A DNA stretch of 64,000 nt, taken from assembly GCA_031254645.1 (NCBI GenBank), contig JAIRUA010000013.1:1-64000 (forward strand), read 5' to 3'. Positions 34,832-43,122 of this stretch are shown here, one piece after another. Source of the DNA: Dysgonamonadaceae bacterium (GTDB lineage: Bacteria > Bacteroidota > Bacteroidia > Bacteroidales > Dysgonomonadaceae). The notes under the pieces are model-generated. The model searched no databases. It saw only the letters and a program-made list of their open reading frames with translations, and was not told the DNA's origin. How positions within the stretch are numbered: the stretch's first letter is position 1; each line of letters opens with the position of its first letter. The position numbers and the translations under genes were made by a program.

Positions 34832-35458
34832 ATGAACAAAGCAAAATTTATCGAAATCACTCTTTTTAAAACAAAAGAGGGTGTAAACCAGGCAGATTTT
34901 CAAGCCGAAATGAAGCAATGGAATACATATCTTGCAAATCACAACGGATTTATCTCTCGAAAAATCGCTGTTTCCGCAGACGGACAATATGCCGATATTA
35001 ATTATTGGACAGATTTGGAAGTGTCCAAAACGTGGTTTGACAACGAAAATCCCGAAATGGTAAAACTTTTCGACAGCAATATGGCAAAAATCGACGAAGA
35101 AACATTGTCGGACACGTTTTTTGAAATAAACAATGAGGCATTTGCAGGAACAGACAAAGCAACCGTTGTCGATATTTTTCTGTTCAAACCAAAGGCAGGC
35201 GTAAACCTCGAAGCGTTTGAAAAAGAAATGATTAAATTCAACAACACGCTTGCCGATTACAAAGGACTTGTTTCGCGAACAAACGGCGTATCGGCAAACG
35301 GCAACTATTTAGAACTTGTGTATTGGACAGATTTTGAGGCAATCAAATCGGCAGAAGAAAAAGGTGCGCAAGATACCGAAATAGAAGATTTTTTCACGCA
35401 AATGACCGACGAAGAAAGTGTTTTTTCTAATCGTTTTGAGATATTTAGCGATATATAA
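34832..35458 (+). CDS. Tandem ABM-like domain protein
   Basis: 208 residues made of two similar ~100-residue halves: FIEITLFKTKEGVNQADFQAEMKQW and VVDIFLFKPKAGVNLEAFEKEMIKF, each followed by GF/GL-S-R and a YWTD strand. This is the dimeric alpha/beta-barrel fold of ABM-like proteins, here as an internal duplication that would fold as a monomer. No catalytic residue is obvious. 19 bp behind the isochorismatase gene and 3 bp before the DUF3788 gene. Confidence 0.75.
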   Translation: MNKAKFIEITLFKTKEGVNQADFQAEMKQWNTYLANHNGFISRKIAVSADGQYADINYWTDLEVSKTWFDNENPEMVKLFDSNMAKIDEETLSDTFFEINNEAFAGTDKATVVDIFLFKPKAGVNLEAFEKEMIKFNNTLADYKGLVSRTNGVSANGNYLELVYWTDFEAIKSAEEKGAQDTEIEDFFTQMTDEESVFSNRFEIFSDI

Positions 35459-35461
35459 ATT

Positions 35462-35959
35462 ATGAACAGAGCAACCAAACCCTACGAGCAAGTTCGCGCA
35501 ATGCTCGGAAACGCAAGTCCGGCGTGGGAAAAGTTAATCGGGCATATCCGTTTCCATTACGAAATGGACGAGCAATGGGCAGAAGGCAAACCAACTCATA
35601 AGAATCGCAACAACCTGTATATTAGGCGCGGCGGCAAATCGTTTGTCATACTTGCCATTCGCGAGGGATATTTTATGGTGTGCGTTGTGCTTGGCAAAGA
35701 GGAGCGAGAACGATTTGACGCACAGCGAGAAACTTTCGGCGAAGCAATCTGCAAAGAATACGACAAAGCGGAAACGCTCCACGACGGAAAATGGTTAGGA
35801 TTTGACATTTACGACGAATCGTTGATTGACGATATTATCCGCCTGCTCGCTATCAAACGCAAACCTAATCGCAAGGTTTTGCCCGAAAGTGCAGAAAAAT
35901 GCGGTTGCCTTGATTTGGGGTTGTCGCACGAGGAAATTACAGATTTAATTAATCCCTAA
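35462..35959 (+). CDS. DUF3788 protein, copy 1
   Basis: 165 residues, soluble, with W-x-K-L, FHYEMDEQW, NLYIRRGGKSFVILAIREGYFMVCVVLGK and HDGKWLGFDIYD segments that match DUF3788. The function is unknown. A diverged paralog is encoded at 40004-40426. The C-terminus carries a CGCLDLGLSHEE extension. It ends at a C-rich inverted repeat. Confidence 0.75.
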   Translation: MNRATKPYEQVRAMLGNASPAWEKLIGHIRFHYEMDEQWAEGKPTHKNRNNLYIRRGGKSFVILAIREGYFMVCVVLGKEERERFDAQRETFGEAICKEYDKAETLHDGKWLGFDIYDESLIDDIIRLLAIKRKPNRKVLPESAEKCGCLDLGLSHEEITDLINP

Positions 35960-36052
35960 ATCCCCTAAAGGGGACTTTGCGGAAGTGGACTAATTAAAAA
36001 ACTGCAGTAAAATGCCCCAACAACTGCAAAAGCCCCCTTTAGAGGGTTGGGG
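35951..36052. repeat. C-rich/G-rich inverted repeat
   Basis: The left arm, AATCCCTAAATCCCCTAAAG type (35951-35980), pairs imperfectly with 36025-36052 (AGCCCCCTTTAGAGGGTTGG type). Such words are widespread between genes of Bacteroidota. The left arm begins inside the DUF3788 stop region. Confidence 0.7.
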
Positions 36053-36066
36053 GTAAAAAACAAAAA

Positions 36067-37191
36067 ATGAACAAAACATTCAACCACCAAACAGGAAACC
36101 ACCTCGAAATCGACGGTGCAAAAATTTATTACGAAGAAATCCCCAACGCCGGCAAACCGGTTTTGATTTTTCTACACGGCGGAATGGGAGATATAGAAGA
36201 TTTCAACCTCATTGTGCCGTTATTTGCACCCGATTTTCACATTGTGGGAATCGACAGTCGCGGACACGGAAAATCGACTTTGGGTGCGGAAAAATTGACA
36301 TACAGGCGTTTACAACTCGACGCCGAAGCCGTTATCAATCATTTACAACTGAAAAACGTGAACATTATCGGTTATAGCGACGGCGGAATTGTGGCGTATC
36401 GACTCGCCTTGTCAAACGATATTTCGATAGAAAAACTTGTAACAATCGGTGCTATGTGCAATGGTTCTGCTGTAGAATCAAACATTGCGTTTATTGCCGA
36501 CGTTCCGCACGAAACATTCACGGAAAGCATTCATTTTAAGCGCAATTTTGAGTTTTACGAACAATATAATCCGCAACCCGACACCACAAAATTCATAGAC
36601 CTGTCCTTGCAAATGTGGTGCGACAAATCCGAAAACGGCTATCCGTCAAACATTAAAAACATTAACGTTCCCACGCTCGTTATCAGTGGAAATGACGAAC
36701 TCGACCCACTCGAAACTTTCGTGGAAACAGTGGCAAAAATACCCAACGCTATCCTTTTCAACATTCCGTTTGAAGGTCATTTGGCGTGGGAAAAATATCC
36801 GCAGTTTTTGGTGCAAGTAACCAACGATTTTTTGAGAAAACAAGAGCCTGTAACTTACATTGTAACTGAAAATTACGTCTCTGAATTTCCCAACCCCATT
36901 TCCCTTACCGCAGGCGAAAAAGCAACAATCGGCGAAGAGTCTTCTGAACAATGGCTCCATTGGGTTTATTGCACAAAAAACGACAATTCAAATGCCGGTT
37001 GGGTTCCAAAGCAAATTATAAATTACGCTGACGAAACGATTATCGAAGATTATTCCGCTAACGAAATGACTGTAAAAAAAGGCGAAGTGGTGGTAGGATT
37101 GCAAGAACTCAACGGCTGGTTGTGGGCAAGAAACGCTATTACGGGCGAAATGGGGTGGATTCCGTTGGAAAATTTGGCAATGAAATCTTGA
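36067..37191 (+). CDS. Alpha/beta hydrolase fused to an SH3-like domain
   Basis: 374 residues. Residues 1-260 are an alpha/beta hydrolase: oxyanion-hole FLHGGMGD, GIDSRGHGKS, nucleophile elbow GYSDGG, Asp in ISGNDELDP and His in PFEGHLAWE. Residues ~265-374 form a separate beta-rich unit with WLHWVYCTKNDNSNAGWVP, then DYSANEMTVKKGEVVVGLQE and WLWARNAITGEMGWIPLEN, the pattern of bacterial SH3-like domains. No signal peptide, so both act in the cytoplasm. The fusion is uncommon; the SH3 part may bind a protein partner. Confidence 0.82.
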   Translation: MNKTFNHQTGNHLEIDGAKIYYEEIPNAGKPVLIFLHGGMGDIEDFNLIVPLFAPDFHIVGIDSRGHGKSTLGAEKLTYRRLQLDAEAVINHLQLKNVNIIGYSDGGIVAYRLALSNDISIEKLVTIGAMCNGSAVESNIAFIADVPHETFTESIHFKRNFEFYEQYNPQPDTTKFIDLSLQMWCDKSENGYPSNIKNINVPTLVISGNDELDPLETFVETVAKIPNAILFNIPFEGHLAWEKYPQFLVQVTNDFLRKQEPVTYIVTENYVSEFPNPISLTAGEKATIGEESSEQWLHWVYCTKNDNSNAGWVPKQIINYADETIIEDYSANEMTVKKGEVVVGLQELNGWLWARNAITGEMGWIPLENLAMKS

Positions 37192-37229
37192 AAATAGTTC
37201 GTTTGCGAATAAAATAAAAATCGACCAAA

Positions 37230-37284
37230 AGCCTGAAAGGCTTAATCTTCATAACCGCCGGCGAGCGTAGCGTTGCCTGCGGTT
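37230..37284. repeat. REP-like element, copy 2
   Basis: AGCCTGAAAGGCTTAAT.TTCATAACCG followed by a second hairpin (ACCGCCGGC / GCCTGCGGT) around GAGCGTAGCG. Same family as 33706-33748. Confidence 0.75.
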
Positions 37285-37298
37285 AAAACAAAAAAACT

Positions 37299-38468
37299 AT
37301 GACAGAATCAACCCCCAACGCCTACAAAATAACACCCGGCGAACCGGTTAAAAATATGTACAATCAGTCATTTTTCGACAATTTCACGAAAGACCTGCAA
37401 CTCGTCATTCACAACCTCGACCCACGCGAATTTGTAGCGCAGGTAATGGACAGCGAATGGGAAAATCGCGAATTTAAACAGCGTAGCCGACACATTACCA
37501 CCGTTTTGCGGAAATTTCTCCCGGCGGATTACAAGCAGGCAATCGCCGCAATTCTCGAACTGCTGGAGCGAGTGAAAGACACTTATCCCGATTTTTCTGA
37601 AATAAACGACAACAGTTTCGGCTTGGGATTGGAGTACGGTTGGATTTTGGATAACTTCGTGGAACAGTACGGATTATCCGATTACGAAACGTCGATTCGC
37701 GCCATTGAAAAAATCACGCAGTTTACAAGTTGCGAATTTTCGATTCGTCCGTTTATCATTCAGTACCCTGCCCAAACTATGGCGCAAATGCTCGTCTGGT
37801 CGCAACACGCGCATTGGGGCGTTCGCCGGTTAGCGTCTGAAGGTTGTCGTCCGCGCCTGCCGTGGGCAATGGCATTGCCGAATTTGAAGCAAGACCCTGC
37901 GCCGATTTTGCCGATTTTGGAAACGCTGAAAAACGACGTTTCGCGGTTTGTGCGCCTGAGCGTTGCCAACAACCTGAACGACATTGCGAAAGACAATCCG
38001 CAACAGGTCATTGAGTTGGCAAAAAAATGGCACGGCGCGTCCAAAGAAATCAATTGGATTCTCAAACACGGCAGTCGCACGCTATTGAAACAGGGGCAGC
38101 CCGAAATAATGGCGCTGTTTGGCTTTGGCGATACCCGGCATATCAGCGTAGAAAATTTCAGCCTTGCAACGTCCGAAGTGAAAATTGGCGATTCGCTCGA
38201 ATTTTCGTTCAACCTACTGAACAACAGCGACAAAAAAGCCAACATTCGCCTCGAATACGCACTTTACTACCAAAAAGCAAACGGCACGCTTGCCAAAAAA
38301 GTGTGTAAAATCAGCGAAAAGGAGTATCCGGCGCATTCCGGCACGCAAATCACGCGCAAACATTCGTTTCGGGTGGTAACTACTCGCAAACTACATCTCG
38401 GATTGCACCAAGTAGCTGTTATTGTTAATGGTAACGAGTTTGAAAAGTGGGATTTTGAGTTAATTTAA
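37299..38468 (+). CDS. AlkD-like DNA alkylation repair protein
   Basis: 389 residues. HEAT-like helical repeats typical of AlkC/AlkD DNA glycosylases: SRHITTVLRKFLPADYKQAI, QYPAQTMAQMLVWSQHAHWGVRRLASEGCRPRLPWA, RFVRLSVANNLNDIAKDNPQ, EINWILKHGSRTLLKQGQPE. The C-terminal ~110 residues are an added beta-rich domain (SVENFSLATSEVKIGDSLEF). It should remove N3- and N7-alkylated bases. Its presence supports a genotoxic-stress theme for this gene set. Confidence 0.85.
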   Translation: MTESTPNAYKITPGEPVKNMYNQSFFDNFTKDLQLVIHNLDPREFVAQVMDSEWENREFKQRSRHITTVLRKFLPADYKQAIAAILELLERVKDTYPDFSEINDNSFGLGLEYGWILDNFVEQYGLSDYETSIRAIEKITQFTSCEFSIRPFIIQYPAQTMAQMLVWSQHAHWGVRRLASEGCRPRLPWAMALPNLKQDPAPILPILETLKNDVSRFVRLSVANNLNDIAKDNPQQVIELAKKWHGASKEINWILKHGSRTLLKQGQPEIMALFGFGDTRHISVENFSLATSEVKIGDSLEFSFNLLNNSDKKANIRLEYALYYQKANGTLAKKVCKISEKEYPAHSGTQITRKHSFRVVTTRKLHLGLHQVAVIVNGNEFEKWDFELI

Positions 38469-38479
38469 AAAATAAAAAT

Positions 38480-38893
38480 ATGGAAACAGAACAAGTAAAA
38501 AAGGACGAAAATTTAATCGGCTACTGCGGAATTTACTGCGGCGCTTGCCCTTCTTTTACGTCGGGCGAGTGTGAGAGTTGCAGAGCGAAATCGGAAAAAT
38601 CCGCCGTTCGATACAAAGCGTGCAAGGTAAAGCCGTGCTGTATTGAAAATGGTTTTTTTACCTGTGCTGATTGCACAATATACGCTTCCACAAAGGAGTG
38701 TAAAAAGTATAATCCATTGTTACTCAAAATCGCTTCGTGGGTCGAAAGTACTAACCGAAGCAAGGCAATTGAAATGATTAAAATCAAAGGGTTAGCCGAA
38801 ACCATTGCGTTTATGGACGAAAAACAATGGGCATGTTTCAAGGTTAAAGATTCGTTTTTGAATAAACGGTATGGGAAAAGAATGAACGAGTAA
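38480..38893 (+). CDS. DUF3795 cysteine-rich protein, copy 1
   Basis: 137 residues with the DUF3795 pattern: YCGIYCGACPSFTSGECESC, KACKVKPCCIENGFFTCADC, ECKKYNP. About a dozen Cys in CxxC-like spacing suggest Zn or Fe-S binding. The function is unknown. A close paralog lies at 39589-40002, with a ferredoxin-like protein between them. Confidence 0.8.
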   Translation: METEQVKKDENLIGYCGIYCGACPSFTSGECESCRAKSEKSAVRYKACKVKPCCIENGFFTCADCTIYASTKECKKYNPLLLKIASWVESTNRSKAIEMIKIKGLAETIAFMDEKQWACFKVKDSFLNKRYGKRMNE

Positions 38894-38903
38894 TTTGCAA
38901 AAA

Positions 38904-39560
38904 ATGACCAACGAAACAGTAAAACAATACGGCTTAAACGCCGGTGCAATCATTGTCGGCATTGCTTCTGCCGACGATTTCGGACTTGCACCCGAAGGCT
39001 TTAAACCTGCTGATAATCTAGCCGGTTGTCTTTCCGTGATTGTTTTAGGCATTCACTCACCACCCGAAACCTTGCTTAAAAACTCGGTGGAATACACCGA
39101 AATTCGCAATGAAATGGTCAAAAAAACGAAAAGCATTGCCGAAAAAGTAGCAAAACAAATCAAAGGTAACGGATTCAAAACGAAAGTAATAGGCGGTTTT
39201 AGTGCCAAAGGCAAAAACGGCAGGTATTACGGACAAATTTCGCTGAAACACGCCGCCGAATTAGCTGGTTTGGGCGTTATGACCCGAAATTTTCTGCTCA
39301 CAAACCGCGAACACGGTAATCTACTCTGGCTCAGCGCAGTGCTTACCGATGCAAACCTCGTTCCCGACAAAAAAGTGGAATATTCGTTTTGCCATAATTG
39401 CAACAAATGTGTTGAGGTTTGCCCTACAAAAGCGTTGGATAATCCTGCTTTATTCAGTCAAAAAAAATGTTATGAAATAGTTCTCAAACAATTGAACGGC
39501 AAATGGATATATGACTGTTTTTTGTGTCGAAAAGTGTGTCCATATCGTTTTGGGGAATAG
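38904..39560 (+). CDS. 4Fe-4S double-cluster protein (QueG-like end)
   Basis: 218 residues from the ATG at 38904. The N-terminal part (NAGAIIVGIASADDFGLAPEG) resembles the start of epoxyqueuosine reductase-like proteins. The C-terminal ferredoxin region has FCHNCNKCVEVCPTKALDNP and YDCFLCRKVCPYRF for two 4Fe-4S clusters. It is shorter than QueG (about 310-380 residues) and lacks the HEAT tail, so it is a relative with an unknown substrate. It lies between two DUF3795 genes, which makes an electron-transfer link plausible. Confidence 0.78.
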   Translation: MTNETVKQYGLNAGAIIVGIASADDFGLAPEGFKPADNLAGCLSVIVLGIHSPPETLLKNSVEYTEIRNEMVKKTKSIAEKVAKQIKGNGFKTKVIGGFSAKGKNGRYYGQISLKHAAELAGLGVMTRNFLLTNREHGNLLWLSAVLTDANLVPDKKVEYSFCHNCNKCVEVCPTKALDNPALFSQKKCYEIVLKQLNGKWIYDCFLCRKVCPYRFGE

Positions 39561-39588
39561 AAATTAGACAACATATAAGAAATTGAAT

Positions 39589-40002
39589 ATGACCGAAAAA
39601 CAAATTAACAAAAACGAAAACCTGATTTCGTTTTGCGGACTTTTTTGTGGTGCTTGCCCTTCATACACATCAGGCAAATGTGAAGGCTGTAAAGGCGATT
39701 CACCGAAATGCGCCATTGGATATAAAAATTGTCCGGTAAAGCAATGTTGTGTCAAAAATGGATTTTTTACCTGTGCTGATTGTACAAAATATGTATCCAC
39801 GAAAGAATGTAAAAAGTTTAATCCCATACACGTCAGATTTGGCGAATGGATTTCTGGAACTTGTCGAGGAAAAGGAATTAAAATGATTAAAGAAAAAGGA
39901 CAAGCAGAGTTTTTGGCGTTTATGGAAGACAAAAATTGGCTAACTATCAAAACTAAAGACACTTTTCTCAATAAAAAACTCGGCAAGAAAATGAACGAAT
40001 AA
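39589..40002 (+). CDS. DUF3795 cysteine-rich protein, copy 2
   Basis: 137 residues from the ATG at 39589. Same Cys layout as copy 1: FCGLFCGACPSYTSGKCEGC, NCPVKQCCVKNGFFTCADC, ECKKFNP, and the same K(K)MNE end. Probably a tandem duplication around the Fe-S gene. Confidence 0.8.
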   Translation: MTEKQINKNENLISFCGLFCGACPSYTSGKCEGCKGDSPKCAIGYKNCPVKQCCVKNGFFTCADCTKYVSTKECKKFNPIHVRFGEWISGTCRGKGIKMIKEKGQAEFLAFMEDKNWLTIKTKDTFLNKKLGKKMNE

Positions 40003-40003
40003 T

Positions 40004-40426
40004 ATGGAAGTACAATTATTAAGAGAACAGAACATTTTTCCGTCAGAAGAAGTTTTAAAAAACGTTCTTGGACAAGTTTATGCCCTATGGGCAGAATTTG
40101 AGACACAAATAATACAAGGTGAATTTGCCTTAACGCCCGAATGGAATTATTACAACGACGGCAAATCGTGGTTGTGTAAGGTTTGCCATAAGAAAAAAAC
40201 TGTTTTTTGGCTTTCGGTGTGGGAAGGACATTTCAGAATAACTTTTTTCTTTACCGAAAAGCACCTTGAAGGCATTTCCGAGCTGAATATTTCGGAACAA
40301 ATCAAAGAAGATTTTTGTCGTATGAAACCTATCGGGAAATTGCTCCCGATGATGATTAATATTGACAAACAGAGTCAATTAGCAGATGTACTGAAAATAG
40401 TGAAGTTTAAAAAAGAATGGAAATAA
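40004..40426 (+). CDS. DUF3788 protein, copy 2
   Basis: 140 residues, diverged from copy 1 at 35462-35959 but with the same WNYYNDGKSWLCKVCHKKKTVFWLSVWEGHFRITFFFTEK type centre, where copy 1 has NLYIRRGGKSFVILAIREGYF. Unlike copy 1 it has two Cys in a CKVC pair. One base separates it from the DUF3795 gene. Confidence 0.72.
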   Translation: MEVQLLREQNIFPSEEVLKNVLGQVYALWAEFETQIIQGEFALTPEWNYYNDGKSWLCKVCHKKKTVFWLSVWEGHFRITFFFTEKHLEGISELNISEQIKEDFCRMKPIGKLLPMMINIDKQSQLADVLKIVKFKKEWK

Positions 40427-40430
40427 TCAA

Positions 40431-40916
40431 ATGGAAAAACCATTAGTTGACAAAACCTATCTGCTCCAAAGTTTTGCCGAAAATGGCGGTTGGACTTACA
40501 CGATTATCCCCGAAATTGCGCCTGACAAAAACGCCCGATTCGGCTGGGTAAAAGTACGGGGCAGTATTGACGGTTACGAAATCAAAAAATATCATTTAAT
40601 GCCATCGGGAGAAGGAACATTAATGCTGTTTGTGAAAGCCGAAATTCGAAAGAAAATTAAAAAACAAGCGGGCGACACCGTTCATATTATTTTATATTCC
40701 GATAATGAACCGCTGAAAATTCCTGAAGAATTGTTATTCTGTTTGCAAGATGAACCAAAAGCATTGACATTTTTCAATTCGCTGAACGAGAGAGAACAAC
40801 ATCAATATATAAAATGGATATATTCTGCCAAAACAGATGAAACGAAAGTGGATAGAATAGCAAAAGCGATTGAAAGACTTTTGAAAGGACAGAAATTCGG
40901 TGATCCGAAAAGTTAA
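40431..40916 (+). CDS. DUF1905/YdeI-like protein
   Basis: 161 residues: DUF1905 core (GWTYTIIPEIA, GWVKVRGSIDGYEIKKYHLMPSGEGTLMLFVKAEIRKKI, GDTVHIILYSD) followed by a YdeI/OmpD-associated tail (FNSLNEREQHQYIKWIYSAKTDETKVDRIAKAIERLLKGQK). Soluble, function unknown. Last gene of the YafY-linked set. Confidence 0.78.
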   Translation: MEKPLVDKTYLLQSFAENGGWTYTIIPEIAPDKNARFGWVKVRGSIDGYEIKKYHLMPSGEGTLMLFVKAEIRKKIKKQAGDTVHIILYSDNEPLKIPEELLFCLQDEPKALTFFNSLNEREQHQYIKWIYSAKTDETKVDRIAKAIERLLKGQKFGDPKS

Positions 40917-40930
40917 AATCACATCAAAAC

Positions 40931-40961
40931 TTGCATATTAATTTCAAATGTATTTCCTTTG
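40931..40961 (+). promoter_or_regulatory. Promoter of the trp leader
   Basis: TTG at 40931-40933, 20 bp spacing, then TTCCTTTG (40954-40961), close to TAnnTTTG. The leader ATG follows 18 bp later. Confidence 0.55.
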
Positions 40962-40979
40962 TCGAATAATTCAGAAAAA

Positions 40980-41042
40980 ATGAGCAATTCACTACTTAAT
41001 AACAGATATTGGTGGCGCAACTTACAACTCAAAAAGTCGTAG
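40980..41042 (+). CDS. trpL: Trp leader peptide (attenuation)
   Basis: A 20-codon open frame with ATG and TAG that contains two adjacent Trp codons (41010-41015) in RYWWRNLQL. It lies behind a promoter and 46 bp before an intrinsic terminator upstream of trpB. Tandem Trp codons in a tiny leader ORF are the classic sensor of charged tRNA-Trp: stalling there should favour an antiterminator. No perfect antiterminator could be drawn by eye. Confidence 0.8.
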   Translation: MSNSLLNNRYWWRNLQLKKS

Positions 41043-41088
41043 GGAAAGCAGTCGTATCTTAAAACGTAGAGGAATAAAAGATAAATAG

Positions 41089-41118
41089 AAGCCTGTCGCA
41101 CCTGCGATAGGCTTTTTT
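41089..41118 (+). terminator. Attenuator terminator before trpB
   Basis: AAGCCTGTCGC / GCGATAGGCTT stem with ACCT loop and a run of six T. It sits between the Trp leader peptide and trpB. Confidence 0.85.
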
Positions 41119-41144
41119 ACTATCAGTTCTCGAATGGTACACCG

Positions 41145-41170
41145 TAGAGACGAGGCGCACCTCGTCTCTA
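41145..41170. repeat. REP-like hairpin
   Basis: TAGAGACGAG / CTCGTCTCTA, perfect 10-bp stem with a six-base loop, between the attenuator and trpB. A dispersed-repeat type hairpin. Confidence 0.65.
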
Positions 41171-41218
41171 TAACAACCCAATAACAAATAAACAAATCAT
41201 CAAATAAACAACAAAATT

Positions 41219-42397
41219 ATGCAATCATTTTCAATTGACAACAACGGTTATTACGGCGAATTCGGCGGCGCGTATATCCCCGAAATTTTGCAAAAAGGTA
41301 TCACAGATTTAGAAAAAGCGTATCTTCGCATTATCGAAAGCGAAAGTTTTAAACAACAATTCGATAGCTTGTTGCGCGATTACGTCGGGCGCCCCTCCCC
41401 ACTCTATCATTCGGAACAACTTTCCAAACGATTTGGCGGAAAGATCTACCTCAAACGAGAAGATTTGAATCACACAGGCGCGCACAAAATCAACAACGTT
41501 ATCGGACAAATTCTCATCGCTCGCGAAATGGGCAAAACGCGTATTATTGCCGAAACAGGCGCGGGACAACACGGCGTGGCAACTGCCACCGTTTGTGCAC
41601 TGATGCAAATGCCGTGCACAATTTATATGGGCAAAACCGATGTAGAGCGCCAAATGCCAAATGTGAAGAAAATGGAGATGCTTGGTGCAAAAATCGTAGC
41701 TGTTACATCAGGCAGTATGACGTTGAAAGATGCTGTAAATGAGGCAATCGACGACTGGTGTGCAAATCCCGACGATGCGCATTATCTCATCGGATCTGCC
41801 ATTGGTCCACATCCTTTTCCCGATATGGTTGCTCGATTACAATCGGTTATCAGCAAGGAAATTAAAGCACAGTTACTCGAAAAAGAAGGACGCAATTATC
41901 CCGATTATCTGATCGCTTGTACAGGCGGCGGAAGCAATGCGGCAGGAACAATTTTTGAGTTTCTTAATGATGAGCGTGTTAAATTTGTTTTCGCCGAAGC
42001 CGGCGGAAAAGGTATTGGTACCGACAAAACAGCTGCCACAATGAACTTGGGAAGCGTTGGCGTGTTACACGGCTGTAAAATGCTGCTACTGCAAACCGAA
42101 GACGGTCAAGTGATTGACACATATTCCATTTCCGCCGGATTAGATTACCCCGGTATCGGACCGCTTTTTGCTCATTTGGCAACCGAAAAACGCGCCAAAG
42201 TGTTTGCCATAAACGACGACGAAGCCCTGAAAGCTGCTTTCGATCTCACAAGAAATGAAGGAATTATTCCCGCTTTAGAATCATCGCACGCATTGGCTGT
42301 GTTGGAAAAAATGCAATTTTCACCTGATGATGTTGTGGTGCTAACACTTTCGGGAAGAGGCGATAAGGATATGGAAACGTATCTTAAATATATTTGA
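41219..42397 (+). CDS. trpB: Tryptophan synthase beta chain
   Basis: 392 residues, normal TrpB1 length. Starts GYYGEFGGAYIPEIL. PLP lysine at Lys90 in HTGAHKINN, Glu in AETGAGQHGVATAT, and the phosphate-binding CTGGGSNAAG. Joins indole and serine to tryptophan with TrpA. Only trpG follows; trpE, D, C, F and A are not in the window, so the trp genes are split in this genome. Controlled by the Trp leader and attenuator upstream. Confidence 0.96.
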   Translation: MQSFSIDNNGYYGEFGGAYIPEILQKGITDLEKAYLRIIESESFKQQFDSLLRDYVGRPSPLYHSEQLSKRFGGKIYLKREDLNHTGAHKINNVIGQILIAREMGKTRIIAETGAGQHGVATATVCALMQMPCTIYMGKTDVERQMPNVKKMEMLGAKIVAVTSGSMTLKDAVNEAIDDWCANPDDAHYLIGSAIGPHPFPDMVARLQSVISKEIKAQLLEKEGRNYPDYLIACTGGGSNAAGTIFEFLNDERVKFVFAEAGGKGIGTDKTAATMNLGSVGVLHGCKMLLLQTEDGQVIDTYSISAGLDYPGIGPLFAHLATEKRAKVFAINDDEALKAAFDLTRNEGIIPALESSHALAVLEKMQFSPDDVVVLTLSGRGDKDMETYLKYI

Positions 42398-42519
42398 AAG
42401 GGTGAAAGGCAAAGGGCGAAAGGCGAAAGGTACAGGTTCGCTGATGCTTTGTTTATTTTTACTTTTCCGCGAAGATGCCCTTCGCCCTTTACCTTTTGCC
42501 CTTTGCCTTTCACCCTTTC
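42396..42519. repeat. Long palindrome of GAAAGG words behind trpB
   Basis: Arm 42396-42430 starts on the trpB stop codon and pairs almost perfectly (about 34 bp) with 42486-42519 across a ~55-bp loop. Built from GAAAGGC/GCCTTTC words. Confidence 0.85.
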
Positions 42520-42546
42520 GTGCTTTCGCGTAAAAAACAATATAAA

Positions 42547-43122
42547 ATGAAAATTCTGATTTTAGACAATTACGATTCATTTACGTATAATTTAGTTCAC
42601 ACTGTCAAATCGCTCGGATATATGGATATAGATGTTATTCAAAACGATAAAATCGACTTGAATGATGTGGCAAAATACGACAAAATAATTCTATCGCCCG
42701 GTCCTAGTATTCCCGAAGAAGCAGGATTTCTGTTGCCGCTTATCAGCTGCTATGCCACGAGCAAAAGTATTCTCGGCGTTTGTTTGGGACATCAAGCTAT
42801 CGGTGTAGCATTTGGTGCGAAATTAGAAAACATTCCGCACGTTTTTCACGGTGTGCAAACACCGGTAAAAATTATCGGCTCCGATGTGCTTTTCAACGAA
42901 TTACCCAAAGAAATCGAAGTAGGACGTTATCATTCGTGGGTGGTATCGAATGAAGATTTTCCCGATAATCAACTTGAAATCACGGCGGTAGATAACGAAA
43001 ACAATATTATGGCAATGAAACACAAGTCGTTGGATATTCACAGCGTACAATTTCATCCCGAATCCATTCTCACGCCGCAAGGCACAACGATTGTAAATAA
43101 TTTTTTAATGATTAGTGTTTAA
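42547..43122 (+). CDS. trpG: Anthranilate synthase glutamine amidotransferase subunit
   Basis: 191 residues from MKILILDNYDSFTYN; upstream in-frame codons lie in the palindrome and are rejected. Class I glutamine amidotransferase: nucleophile Cys79 in LGVCLGHQAIG, oxyanion SPGPSIPEEAG, and the His-Glu pair in HSVQFHPES. Gives ammonia to TrpE or PabB; the context next to trpB favours TrpG. The last residues (FLMISV) are encoded by the arm of a 23-bp perfect inverted repeat. Confidence 0.92.
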   Translation: MKILILDNYDSFTYNLVHTVKSLGYMDIDVIQNDKIDLNDVAKYDKIILSPGPSIPEEAGFLLPLISCYATSKSILGVCLGHQAIGVAFGAKLENIPHVFHGVQTPVKIIGSDVLFNELPKEIEVGRYHSWVVSNEDFPDNQLEITAVDNENNIMAMKHKSLDIHSVQFHPESILTPQGTTIVNNFLMISV

